A DNA stretch of 64,000 nucleotides from CAWJAP01 sp963834365 (GTDB lineage: Bacteria > Acidobacteriota > Vicinamibacteria > Vicinamibacterales > Vicinamibacteraceae): assembly GCA_963834365.1 (NCBI GenBank), contig CAWIBS010000039.1, positions 237,807 through 301,806 of the forward strand, given 5' to 3'. A program made the translations under genes and the position numbers. Under the pieces are notes generated by a model, which saw nothing but the letters and a program-made list of their open reading frames with translations, had not been told where the DNA came from and made no database searches. Each line of letters starts with the position of its first letter. The stretch's first letter is position 1. This document shows positions 1 through 15,038 of this stretch, piece after piece.

Positions 1-3830
<3,830 letters not shown>

Positions 3831-3852
3831 GGGTGTTCCTCTAATCTCTCTC

Positions 3853-3909
3853 GGTAGGCCGGACCTTCAGGTCCGGCGCGACCCGGCGGGGCTGAAGCCC
3901 CGCCCTACC
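3853..3909. repeat. Family A palindromic element between rpoB and rpoC
   Basis: This 57-bp element is bounded by GGTAGG (3853) and CCTACC (3909). It holds two perfect hairpins: CCGGACC-TTCA-GGTCCGG and GGCGGGGC-TGAA-GCCCCGCC. The same design recurs at 8336-8420 and 8866-8931. Transcribed with the operon, it would fold as two tetraloop hairpins in the rpoB-rpoC spacer. There is no T tract, so a terminator role is unlikely. It resembles REP/BIME-type intergenic palindromes. Confidence 0.85.
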
Positions 3910-3920
3910 GCTGACTCACG

Positions 3921-8131
<4,211 letters not shown>

Positions 8132-8335
8132 GCGTGAAGTCCCAATCAAACCGAAAAACAACGAACGACCACGAGCGACACGTCTCCCGTCGCGGGCCGC
8201 TGGGCTGGGCTCGCCGGCGCGGATCGTCCGCGTTCGTGGTTCCAGGCTGGCCGTAATCGTGTTCCTTCGAAGAAGCGGCTCAACCCGCGCAGGGTTCAAG
8301 GCCTTGCCGCGGGTCGGAGGTCTGTTTCGCATCTG

Positions 8336-8420
8336 GGTAGGCCGGACCTTCAGGTCCGGCGAGCCCAGGGTCTTCGTGCTGCGGAACCCGCAGCCGGCGG
8401 AGCTAAGACTCCGCCCTACC
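8336..8420. repeat. Family A palindromic element in the rplL-rpoB spacer
   Basis: This 85-bp copy is again bounded by GGTAGG and CCTACC. The first hairpin (CCGGACC-TTCA-GGTCCGG) is identical to the 3853 copy. The second is degenerate (GGCGGAG...CTCCGCC), and about 28 extra bases separate the two. It occupies one end of the 321-bp spacer 8132-8452. The rest of that spacer shows only a short AACCC/GGGTT stem near 8283 and no convincing promoter, gene or terminator. Confidence 0.8.
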
Positions 8421-8452
8421 GTAGCTCAGCAACCGAGCACGGTCGGTGCGAG

Positions 8453-8839
8453 CTACTTGACCTCGACCTTCGCGCCGACTTCTTCGAACTTCTTCTTGAT
8501 GGCCGCGGCCTCGTCCTTGGTCGACGCCTTCCTTGACGGCCTTCGGCGCGCCCTCGACGAGGTCCTTGGCTTCCTTCAGGCCGAGGCTCGTCACCTCGCG
8601 GACCACCTTGATCACGTTGATCTTGTTGGCGCCGACCTCGGTGAGCACGACGTGAACTCGGTCTTCTCCTCGACCGGCGCCGCCGCACCGCCGCCCGCGG
8701 CTGCGCCAGCCACGACGACCGGGGCTGCCGCCGCCGCCGAAACCCCGAGCTCCTGCTCGAGCCGCTTGACGAGCTGCGAGAGCTCGAGCACCGAGACGTT
8801 CTTGACGTAATCGACGACCTGATCCTGCGTGACTGACAT
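8453..8839 (-). CDS. rplL: 50S ribosomal protein L7/L12 (two compensating indels)
   Basis: This is the stalk protein that recruits translation factors. The start at 8839 gives MSVTQDQVVDYVKNVSVLEL, followed by an Ala/Gly-rich hinge and the C-terminal domain GANKINVIKVVREVTSLGLKEAKDLVEGAP. A missing base near 8650 (TEF-DVVLTEV) and an extra base near 8522 (VKEG-TKDEA) cancel, so the 387-bp span is 129 codons. Those 128 residues match the usual L7/L12 length. The corrected protein ends FEEVGAKVEVK at a TAG (8455-8453). It sits directly after rplJ, as in other bacteria, with a family A repeat in the spacer. Confidence 0.95.
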
Positions 8840-8865
8840 TGCGTTCTGCTCCTTGTAGCTCTCTC

Positions 8866-8931
8866 GGTAGGCCGGACCTTCAGGTCCGGCGCTCTCGGCA
8901 TGCTCCGGCGGGGCTGAAGCCCCGCCCTACC
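8866..8931. repeat. Family A palindromic element between rplJ and rplL
   Basis: This 66-bp copy is bounded by GGTAGG and CCTACC and has both perfect hairpins (CCGGACC-TTCA-GGTCCGG and GGCGGGGC-TGAA-GCCCCGCC). It differs from the 3853 copy mainly in the bases between the hairpins. The rplJ-rplL spacer is often the site of mRNA processing or attenuation in bacteria. Here most of it is occupied by this repeat. Confidence 0.85.
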
Positions 8932-8956
8932 GCCCGCCTCCGCCGCTACCGGCACG

Positions 8957-9485
8957 TCATTCCCCGCTCTTCTTCTTTTCCACTTCCGACAGCACCGTGA
9001 CGAAATCGCGCGGCACGGCGCTCAGCACGCTGACCAGCTGCACCATCGGCGCCTGCAGCAGGAAGAGCAGCTTCGCGTAGAGCTCGGGCTTGCCCGGGCA
9101 GCGCGGCCAGCTCGCTGACCTCCGCCGGCACGAGGGCCTTCCCCTGGACCACCGCCGCCTTGATCTGCAGCGCCGGCGTCGTCTTCGCGAACGTCGTCAG
9201 CGTCTTGGCGAGAACGACCGGGTCCGATTCGCTGTAGGCGACCGCCGTCGTCCCCTCGAAGTGGGCCGTCAGCGACTCGAAGCTCGTGCCCTCGAGCGCA
9301 CGCTTCGCCAGCGTGTTCTTGACGACGCGATAGGTGCCCTTCGCCGCCCGCACCTGGCGGCGCAGCTCGGTCACCTGGGGCACCTTGATGCCGCGGAAGT
9401 CGAGCAGAATCGCCGTCTGCGATTGTCCGAAGGCCGTCGTGAGCTCCTCGAGCTCGGTGGTCTTCTCTGCGCGTGAAACTGCCAT
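8957..9485 (-). CDS. rplJ: 50S ribosomal protein L10 (one frameshift)
   Basis: This is the stalk base protein that anchors L7/L12 dimers to 23S rRNA. The start MAVSRAEKTTELEELTTAFGQ is typical, and residues such as FRGIKVPQVTELRRQVR and YRVVKNTLAKRAL match the L10 core. One extra G near 9095 shifts the frame after LAALPG. Corrected, it reads KPELYAKLLFLLQAPMVQLVSVLSAVPRDFVTVL and ends KKKSGE at 8957, giving 175 residues. It follows rplA with a 14-bp gap and precedes rplL. Confidence 0.95.
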
Positions 9486-9499
9486 GACTCGAGCCCTTC

Positions 9500-10195
9500 C
9501 TAATGCTTGGCCGCCGCGTCCGCCGCGGTCGTGTCGATCCGGACGCCCGGACCCATCGACGACGACACGGTGACGCTCTTCAGGTACTTGCCCTTCGCCG
9601 CGGACGGCTTGGCCTTGACCACGCTGTCGACGAGCGCATGGGCGTTGGCCAGCAGCCGCTCGGTCTCGAACGAGACCTTGCCAATCGGCGCATGCACGAT
9701 GCCGGTCTTGTCGACGCGGAACTCGACCTTGCCCGCCTTGATCTCACGCACGGCCTTGGCGATGTCGGTCGTGACGGTGCCGGTCTTCGGATTCGGCATC
9801 AGGCCGCGCGGGCCGAGCACCTTGCCGAGCCGGCCGACGGCGCGCATCATGTCGGGCGTCGCCACGACGGCGTCGAAATCGATCCAGCCGCCCTGGATCT
9901 TGTCGACGACCTCTTCGCCCGCGACGAGGTCGGCGCCCGCCTCGGTCGCTTCCTTCTGCTTGTCGGCCCCGGCAATCACCAGCACGCGCTTCGTCTTGCC
10001 CAGGCCATGGGGCAGCACGACGGTGCCGCGCACCATCTGATCGGCGTGCTTCGGATCGACGCCGAGCCGCAGCGACATCTCGACGGTCTCGTCGAACTTC
10101 GCGAACTTGACCTTCTGGACGAGCGGAATCGCTTCTTCGAGCGTATAAGCGCGCTCGGCGACCTGCGCCTGCGCCGCCCTGAACTTCTTCCCCAT
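9500..10195 (-). CDS. rplA: 50S ribosomal protein L1
   Basis: This is the L1 stalk protein of 231 residues with an intact frame. The sequence GKKFRAAQAQVAERAYTLEEAI starts the protein. The L1 signature appears in the middle (GRLGKVLGPRGLMPNPKTGTVT). The C-terminus is KYLKSVTVSSSMGPGVRIDTTAADA. In many bacteria L1 also represses its own operon by binding a mimic of its rRNA site in the rplK-rplA mRNA; no such site was identified here. It lies between rplK and rplJ as expected. Confidence 0.98.
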   Translation of the reverse strand: MGKKFRAAQAQVAERAYTLEEAIPLVQKVKFAKFDETVEMSLRLGVDPKHADQMVRGTVVLPHGLGKTKRVLVIAGADKQKEATEAGADLVAGEEVVDKIQGGWIDFDAVVATPDMMRAVGRLGKVLGPRGLMPNPKTGTVTTDIAKAVREIKAGKVEFRVDKTGIVHAPIGKVSFETERLLANAHALVDSVVKAKPSAAKGKYLKSVTVSSSMGPGVRIDTTAADAAAKH

Positions 10196-10240
10196 GCTTG
10201 ACCTCCGTGGTTCGGACGGACGCTTGCGCGTCCTCCCACA

Positions 10241-10283
10241 ACTCGAGTGACCAGTTACGAGTGACCAGTGACACTTTAGCGTC
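10241..10283. repeat. Family B heptamer array, rplK-rplA spacer
   Basis: The array reads as a doubled 14-bp unit, GAGTGACCAGTTAC then GAGTGACCAGTGAC, which is two 7-bp units of type GAGTGAC/CAGTNAC. It fills the middle of the 114-bp spacer between rplK and rplA. Related 7-bp arrays occur in many other spacers of this window. Confidence 0.75.
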
Positions 10284-10309
10284 CGTCATTCGGTGCTGTA
10301 GCTCATCCG

Positions 10310-10736
10310 TCACTGGATGACGTCCAGCCCCATGCTGCGTGCGGTGCCGGCGACGCTGCGGATCGCCGACTCGAGGCTGTCGGTGTTCAGATCCGGCAGC
10401 TTCAGCCGCGCGATCTCCTCGACCTGCTTGGCCGTCACCGTGCCGACCTTGGCCTTGTTCGGCTCGGCCGACCCCTTGGCGATGTTCGCGGCGCGCTTCA
10501 AGCAGCACCGGCGCCGGCGGCGTCTTCGTGATGAAGGAATAGGACCGGTCCGCGAAGACGGTGACGACGACGGGGATGATGAGCCCCTCCTGCGCCGACG
10601 TCTTCGCGTTGAAGTTCTTGCAGAAGTCCATGATGTTCACGCCGTGCGGACCGAGCGCGGTGCCGACCGGCGGCGCGGGCGTGGCCTTGCCCGCCGCAAT
10701 CTGGAGCTTCACCTGAGCCTGTATCTTCTTTGCCAT
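10310..10736 (-). CDS. rplK: 50S ribosomal protein L11 (one frameshift)
   Basis: This protein of the GTPase-associated centre binds 23S rRNA beside L10. The start MAKKIQAQVKLQIAAGKATPAPP carries the conserved Pro-rich turn, followed by GTALGPHGVNIMDFCKNFNA. An extra T near 10503 shifts the frame after PPAPVLL. The corrected continuation is KRAANIAKGSAEPNKAKVG, ending in SVAGTARSMGLDVIQ at 10310, for 141 residues, the standard length. It starts 6 bp after nusG, as in the classic secE-nusG-rplKAJL order. Confidence 0.96.
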
Positions 10737-10742
10737 CGCCGC

Positions 10743-11285
10743 CTACAGCTTCTCGACCTGCAGAAAATCCAACTCGACCGGCGTCGAGCGGCCGAAGATC
10801 GTCACCATCACCTTCAGCGTGCTCTTCTCCGAGTTCACATCGTCCACGACGCCGTTGAAGTTGGTGAAGGGACCCTCGTTGATCCGGACCTGGTCGCCCT
10901 TCTCGAAGGTGTACTTCGGCTTGGGCTTCTCGGCCGCCTGCGTCACCTGGGTCAGGATCTGGTCGACCTCTTCCCGGGTCAGCGGCGTCGGCTTCGCGCC
11001 GGCACCGACGAACCCGGTCACCTTGGGCGTGTTCTTGACGACGTGCCAGGCCTCGTCGGACATCGTCATTTCGACGAGCAGATAGCCCGGGAAGAAGCGC
11101 TTGGAGCTCACGACCTTGCGGCCGCCGCGCATCTCGATGACGTCCTCGGTCGGAATCAGGACCTCGCCGATCTCCTCGGCCAGCCCATAGGCCTTCACCC
11201 GCTGCTCGAGCGACTGCTTCACCTTCTTCTCGAAGCCCGAGTAGGTGTGGACGATGAACCACTGCTTGGTCGAGACGTCCGTCAT
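10743..11285 (-). CDS. nusG: Transcription termination/antitermination factor NusG
   Basis: NusG bridges RNA polymerase to Rho or to the ribosome. The start chosen is ATG at 11285 (MTDVSTKQWFIVHTYSGFEKKV), giving 180 residues. The NGN domain occupies about residues 8-115 (RKVVSSKRFFPGYLLVEM). It is followed by a KOW motif near residues 125-150 (FEKGDQVRINEGPFTNFNGVV). Its start overlaps the secE stop by 4 bp (ATGA), so the two are translationally coupled. An apparent longer reading upstream belongs to the shifted secE frame. Confidence 0.98.
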   Translation of the reverse strand: MTDVSTKQWFIVHTYSGFEKKVKQSLEQRVKAYGLAEEIGEVLIPTEDVIEMRGGRKVVSSKRFFPGYLLVEMTMSDEAWHVVKNTPKVTGFVGAGAKPTPLTREEVDQILTQVTQAAEKPKPKYTFEKGDQVRINEGPFTNFNGVVDDVNSEKSTLKVMVTIFGRSTPVELDFLQVEKL

Positions 11286-11570
11286 GCCGCCCCCAGGGTA
11301 CGGAAGACCCACGCCACCGCGGAGCTGAAGACGAGATCGACCCCGTAGAGATACACGCCGAAGAAGACCGACGTGATGATGACCACGACGGTCGTCGCAT
11401 AGACCTCCTTGCGGGACGGCCAGGTGACCCGCTTCATCTCGGCGCGCACCTCGGTGAGAAACGATTCGGCTGTTGGCCCACCACTCGGCCGGGCTGGCCA
11501 GCAGCCCACCTCCGCCCTCACGCGACTTGACTGGCGCGTCCTTGCTGTTGTCCATGCTGGCGGTCTTCAT
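11282..11570 (-). CDS. secE: Preprotein translocase subunit SecE (one frameshift)
   Basis: This is the small essential subunit of the SecYEG channel in the inner membrane. The C-terminal part is clear: FLTEVRAEMKRVTWPSRKEV, then one membrane helix (TTVVVIITSVFFGVYLYGVDLVF). The N-terminal part (MKTASMDNSKDAPVKSREGGGG...PAEWWANS) lies in another frame. Removing one A near 11467 joins them into 95 residues. The stop overlaps the nusG start. The start at 11570 is the first in-frame ATG; Met6 is an alternative. Confidence 0.93.
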
Positions 11571-11580
11571 GGAAGCGATC

Positions 11581-11697
11581 GGCTCTCAACTCTCAGCTAT
11601 CAGCCCTTCGACACCCGCGGGGGTCGTGCCCGCGGTCGAAGCGCAACGTCCACCATCCCGAAGCCGACAGCTGACAGCTGATCGCTGACGGCGTTCT
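11581..11697. repeat. Family B inverted heptamer element between tRNA-Trp and secE
   Basis: The left arm (11583-11604) is built of CTCAACT/CTCAGCT/ATCAGCC-like 7-mers. The right arm (11665-11690) is the inverted version (AGCTGAC AGCTGAT CGCTGAC). Between them lies a hairpin core, CTTCGAC (11606) pairing with GTCGAAG (11641), with an inner CCGCGGG-type palindrome. The whole fills the 130-bp spacer upstream of secE. Confidence 0.75.
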
Positions 11698-11701
11698 CGT
11701 C

Positions 11702-11777
11702 TGGCAGGCCAGGAGGGACTCGAACCCCCAGCCCCCGGTTTTGGAGACCGGTGCTCTGCCAATTGAGCTACTGGCCT
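11702..11777 (-). tRNA. tRNA-Trp (anticodon CCA)
   Basis: The acceptor stem AGGCCAG pairs with CTGGCCT, the anticodon stem-loop is CCGGT-CTCCAAA-ACCGG, the TPsiC arm contains GGTTCGAGTCC, and an encoded CCA follows the G discriminator. Trp tRNA just upstream of secE-nusG is a common bacterial arrangement. Confidence 0.97.
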
Positions 11778-11779
11778 CA

Positions 11780-11832
11780 CGATTGACAAATGACCAATGA
11801 CAAGTGACGAATGCCTTCGTCACTTGTCACTC
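11780..11832. repeat. Family B heptamer array ending in a perfect 14-bp hairpin
   Basis: Four 7-bp units (TGACAAA TGACCAA TGACAAG TGACGAA) are followed after a TGCC loop by an inverted copy. TGACAAGTGACGAA (11798-11811) pairs perfectly with TTCGTCACTTGTCA (11816-11829). The element fills the spacer between rpmG and tRNA-Trp. In the transcript it would be a strong stem and possibly a processing site. It lacks a U tract. Confidence 0.85.
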
Positions 11833-11982
11833 CTACTTCGTCTCCCGGTGCGCGGTGTGCGTCCGGCACCAGCTGCAGAACTTCTTGAACTGCAGTCGCT
11901 CGGTCGTCTTCTTCTTGTTCTTCGTCGTGACGTAGTTCCGGCGCTTGCACTCGGTGCAAGCCAGAGCGATGTTGTCGCGCAT
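11833..11982 (-). CDS. rpmG: 50S ribosomal protein L33
   Basis: This is a 49-residue protein beginning MRDNIALACTECKRRNY and ending FCSWCRTHTAHRETK. The two CxxC pairs (CTEC and CSWC) make it the zinc-binding form of L33. An ATG one codon upstream (11985) is an alternative start. It lies between tRNA-Thr and tRNA-Trp, exactly where rpmG is found in many genomes between tuf and secE. It is too short for ordinary length cut-offs but its sequence is unmistakable. Confidence 0.96.
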   Translation of the reverse strand: MRDNIALACTECKRRNYVTTKNKKKTTERLQFKKFCSWCRTHTAHRETK

Positions 11983-11995
11983 CATTGATCCTTGC

Positions 11996-12032
11996 TGGCT
12001 CAGGGCTCAGGGCTTATGGCTCACGGGACTCA
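11996..12032. repeat. Family B heptamer array between tRNA-Thr and rpmG
   Basis: Consecutive 7-mers are GGCTCAG, GGCTCAG, GGCTTAT and GGCTCAC followed by GGGACTCAC. The array fills the 60-bp gap in which other bacteria carry tuf. Confidence 0.75.
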
Positions 12033-12044
12033 CGCCGACTGCTG

Positions 12045-12120
<76 letters not shown>

Positions 12121-12282
12121 CTTCGCGCCTGCGGCGCTACGGCCGACAAGTCGGCCGCTTCTTCAAGCGCCTGACTGGCTGAGCGAATACCGGCCTCGCC
12201 AGCCGTCACTCGCCCGATTCGCGCTCGAGCCAACACTGGCCTGCCAGCCGTAGCTCGCTAAGTTCGCATCGCGAGCGAAGGC

Positions 12283-12357
12283 TGGAGCGGGAGACGGGAA
12301 TCGAACCCGCAACCAACAGCTTGGAAGGCTGTGACTCTACCATTGAGTTACTCCCGC
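12283..12357 (-). tRNA. tRNA-Gly (anticodon TCC)
   Basis: GCGGGAG pairs with CTCCCGC, the anticodon arm is ACAGC-CTTCCAA-GCTGT, and CCA is encoded. The 162-bp spacer to the next tRNA (12121-12282) holds only short palindromes such as TCGCT...AGCGA near 12268. Confidence 0.97.
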
Positions 12358-12533
12358 CAAAACGCACGAACACCGGCCATCACGTTCCTCGTTCGCGTTC
12401 CGCTGCCTTCCCAGTGCGCCCCTACTAACCTCCCCCACGTCCGGCCCCCTGACGTCATCAACCCGCCTGGCCCACTCGGCCGCTGGCTGGCTTGCCAGCC
12501 GCAGCCCCGTCTCCATCTCGGCGGGGCGAAGGC

Positions 12534-12621
12534 TGGTGGCGAGGGGAGGATTCGAACCTCCGAAGCCACTGAGGGCGACAGATTTACAGTCTGTTGCGTT
12601 TGACCGCTCCGCAACCTCGCC
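12534..12621 (-). tRNA. tRNA-Tyr (anticodon GTA)
   Basis: This is a class II tRNA of 88 nt. GGCGAGG pairs with CCTCGCC, the anticodon arm is ACAGA-CTGTAAA-TCTGT, a long variable arm follows, and CCA is encoded. Confidence 0.97.
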
Positions 12622-12702
12622 AATACCAGTTCGCTGATGTCGTGTGGGTGCCTTCCCTGGCGGAACTCTTCCGGCGGACTGGGGCGCGAGCCGACCTCGA
12701 AG

Positions 12703-12779
12703 TGGAGCTGGCGAAGGGATTTGAACCCCCGACCGGCTGATTACAAATCAGCTGCTCTACCGGGCTGAGCTACGCCAGC
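12703..12779 (-). tRNA. tRNA-Thr (anticodon TGT)
   Basis: GCTGGCG pairs with CGCCAGC, the anticodon arm is GCTGA-TTTGTAA-TCAGC, and CCA is encoded. It is the first gene of the tRNA-rpmG-secE-nusG-rpl-rpo transcription unit. The order Thr-Tyr-Gly-Thr is the same as the classic tufB-linked cluster. Confidence 0.97.
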
Positions 12780-12793
12780 CAGACAAAGTCGCG

Positions 12794-12822
12794 ATTCTAG
12801 CACGACTCGTGCCGGCTCGCAA
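12794..12822 (-). promoter_or_regulatory. Likely sigma-70 promoter of the tRNA/ribosomal/rpo operon
   Basis: Reading the minus strand, TTGCGA (12822-12817) and TAGAAT (12799-12794) are separated by exactly 17 bp. The predicted start is about 8 bp before the tRNA-Thr 5' end at 12779. This is the strongest promoter-like match near the head of the cluster. It is inferred from sequence only. Confidence 0.65.
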
Positions 12823-13032
12823 TCCTCGCAAACCCGTGCTTCCGGCTCGTCGATCCGGCGCCAACTGCCCGCCCTGTGCCCCCGCCGACAGAGCGTGAAC
12901 TGTGCAGTCTAGCGTGGAGGGCCCCGCGCTGTCCACCCGGCGGCTCTCAGGCCGCGGGGCAGGTTCGCAGGGCTGGAGCCGCGCCATCCAGCCGCCTGCC
13001 GGCTGTCAGGATCCGCCCGCCCGCCGCCGGCA

Positions 13033-13782
13033 CTACCCGCTCCCCTTCGACTGCCGGCGCTGCCGCGCCGCCTCGAAGAGCACGACTCCCGCCGCGACCG
13101 AGACGTTCAGGCTCGATACCCGTCCCGCCAGGGGGATCGACGCGAGCCAGTCGCAGCGATCACGCACCAGCCGCCGGAGGCCGGCGCCCTCGGCGCCGAC
13201 GACGATGGCCGTCGGCAGCGTGAGATCGAGTGCATCGTAGGTCTGCGGGGCGTCGGAGGCGAGCCCGACGCTCCAGACCCCTTCCGCCTTCAGCTCCTCG
13301 ATCGCGCGCGCGATGTTGACGACCGTGGCGATGCGCACGTGCGCAACGGCGCCGGCGGACGCTTTCGCCGTCGCGCCGTCGAGCGGCGCGGCATGCCGGG
13401 CCTGACGGATCAGCCCGTCGCCGCCGACCCCGTCCACGGTCCGCAGAATGGCGCCGACATTGTGGGGATCCTCGATGCCGTCGAGGACGACGAGGAGCGG
13501 CGCGCCGCGCGCGGCGGCCACCAGATCGGACGGCGCCCAGTCGCGCGGATCGTCGGCTTCGGCCATGACGCCCTGATGCGGTCGGTGACGTGCCACGCGA
13601 TCGAGCTCGGCGATCTCGGCGACCTCGACCGGGATGCGCCGGGCGCGCGCGAGATCGATCAGCTCCTGCCGGCGTCGCGGCGCGCCTCCACCGACGTCCG
13701 CCGCGCGAGCTGCCACCGACAGGCGACGGACACGGCCGGCGCGCAGGGCCTCGAGGACCGGATTCAGGCCGTAGATGATCAT
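13033..13782 (-). CDS. rlmB: 23S rRNA (guanosine-2'-O-)-methyltransferase RlmB, TrmH/SpoU family
   Basis: This 249-residue SpoU-family enzyme methylates the ribose of a guanosine in the peptidyl-transferase region of 23S rRNA. An N-terminal L30e-like substrate domain (IYGLNPVLEALRAGRVRRL) is followed by the three family motifs. These are LDGIEDPHNVGAILRT (residues 100-115, with the catalytic Asn), VVGAEGAGL, and IPLAGRVSSLNVSVAAGVVLFE near the end, which forms the knotted SAM site. Start is ATG at 13782, 24 bp after ispDF. RlmB versus another TrmH paralogue rests on overall form. The 253-bp region downstream (12780-13032) holds only the tRNA promoter. Confidence 0.9.
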   Translation of the reverse strand: MIIYGLNPVLEALRAGRVRRLSVAARAADVGGGAPRRRQELIDLARARRIPVEVAEIAELDRVARHRPHQGVMAEADDPRDWAPSDLVAAARGAPLLVVLDGIEDPHNVGAILRTVDGVGGDGLIRQARHAAPLDGATAKASAGAVAHVRIATVVNIARAIEELKAEGVWSVGLASDAPQTYDALDLTLPTAIVVGAEGAGLRRLVRDRCDWLASIPLAGRVSSLNVSVAAGVVLFEAARQRRQSKGSG

Positions 13783-13805
13783 GACGGCTCAGGAGTTGGT
13801 GTTCG

Positions 13806-15038
13806 CTACCCGCCCCCCCCAGTTCCCGAGTCGCCCAGTCCCCCAGTCGCCCAATCTCCCAGTCGCCCAATCAGCGCGACAACGTGGACAGCCATGGCTT
13901 CGCCGCGACCGGTGGCGTCCACGCCTTCGTTCGTCTTGCCCTTGATGGAGATCTGGTCTGGCGAGGCCGCGAGCACGCCGGCGAGCGTGTGCCGAATCGC
14001 GTCGGCATGCGGGCCGATCTTCGGCTGCTCGGCGATGACGACGATGTCGAGGTTGACCAGCCGCCAGCCCGTGTCCGCGATGCGCCCCCACGCGTCAGCG
14101 AGCAGCCGCAGGCTGTCGGCGTCCTTCCACCGGGCGTCGGTATCGGGAAACAGCCGGCCCACGTCACCGAGATTCGACGCGCCCAGCAGCGCATCGATCA
14201 CCGCGTGGCACACGAGGTCGCCGTCGGAATGGCCGGCGAGCCCGCGGTCGAAGGGGATGTGAACGCCACCGATGACGAGCGGGCGCCCCTCGACGAGCCG
14301 GTGCAGGTCGTAGCCCGTTCCCACTCGCATCGCGACTGCCGGCGATGTCGGCACGGGGACGGCCTCCCCTTCGGCGTTGGCGGCGGCCCGTGCCCGCGCG
14401 AGATCCGCGGGAGTCGTAATCTTGACGTTGCGTGCATCGCCGGCCACGAGCCGGACGGGATGCCCGGTGCTCTCGACCAGCCCCGCCTCGTCGCTCGCCT
14501 CCAGCATCGTCGCGCCGCGCTCGATCGCGGCAGCCAGGACCTCCCGCCGGAACCCCTGCGGTGTCTGGGCGAGAAAGATCCGCTCCCGCTCGAGGGTACG
14601 CTCGACGATCGGCCGATCGCCCTCCCAGCGCGCCTGCTTCACCGTGTCGTGCACCGGGATGGCGGCAATCGCGGCGCCGGTCTCCCATGCCGCGTCGATG
14701 GTGCGATCGATCAGTCCGGCTTCGACGAAGGGCCGCGCCGCGTCGTGCACGAGGACGACATCGGCGGCCCGTGAGACCGCGGCGAACCCGCTCGCGACCG
14801 AATCCTGCCGCCGCGCGCCGCCAGTGACGACGCGGCCCGGCTTGATGGTGGGCGGGGCCTCGGCGAGGTGGCCCTCCGGGAGGACGATCACGATCTCGTT
14901 CACGCGCGGGTGCGTATCGAACGCGGCGACGCTGCGCGCGAGGATCGTCCGGTCGCCGACCGTCAGCCACTGCTTGGGGACGTCGGCGCCCAGCCGCGTG
15001 CCGCGGCCACCGGCCGCGATGATGACCGCTACGAACAT
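13806..15038 (-). CDS. ispDF: Bifunctional IspD/IspF isoprenoid enzyme (MEP pathway) with repeat-derived tail
   Basis: The N-terminal half is 2-C-methyl-D-erythritol 4-phosphate cytidylyltransferase (IspD), with AAGGRGTRLGADVPKQW near residue 8 and VHDAARPFVE. The C-terminal half is the 2,4-cyclodiphosphate synthase (IspF), with GYDLHRLVEGRPLVIGG, GHSDGDLVCHAVIDALLGA and KGKTNEGVDATGRGEA. The two enzymes act non-consecutively in the MEP pathway, flanking IspE, which is encoded at 27161. The protein is 410 residues. The last 19 (after VVALIG) are RLGDWATGGLGDSGTGGGG, encoded by an 8-bp tandem repeat rather than by IspF sequence. Its start overlaps the end of the upstream gene by 10 bp. Confidence 0.96.
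   Translation of the reverse strand: MFVAVIIAAGGRGTRLGADVPKQWLTVGDRTILARSVAAFDTHPRVNEIVIVLPEGHLAEAPPTIKPGRVVTGGARRQDSVASGFAAVSRAADVVLVHDAARPFVEAGLIDRTIDAAWETGAAIAAIPVHDTVKQARWEGDRPIVERTLERERIFLAQTPQGFRREVLAAAIERGATMLEASDEAGLVESTGHPVRLVAGDARNVKITTPADLARARAAANAEGEAVPVPTSPAVAMRVGTGYDLHRLVEGRPLVIGGVHIPFDRGLAGHSDGDLVCHAVIDALLGASNLGDVGRLFPDTDARWKDADSLRLLADAWGRIADTGWRLVNLDIVVIAEQPKIGPHADAIRHTLAGVLAASPDQISIKGKTNEGVDATGRGEAMAVHVVALIGRLGDWATGGLGDSGTGGGG
13812..13875. repeat. 8-bp tandem array inside the 3' end of ispDF
   Basis: On the plus strand the units are GCCCAGTC, CCCCAGTC, GCCCAATC, TCCCAGTC, GCCCAATC. The tract includes the last codons of ispDF and has no stop in the coding frame until 13806. 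Confidence 0.8.

Noticed and set aside
8281..8300. Terminator or attenuator between rplL and rpoB
   Set aside because: Only a 5-bp AACCC/GGGTT stem without a U tract is visible; it is too weak to call.
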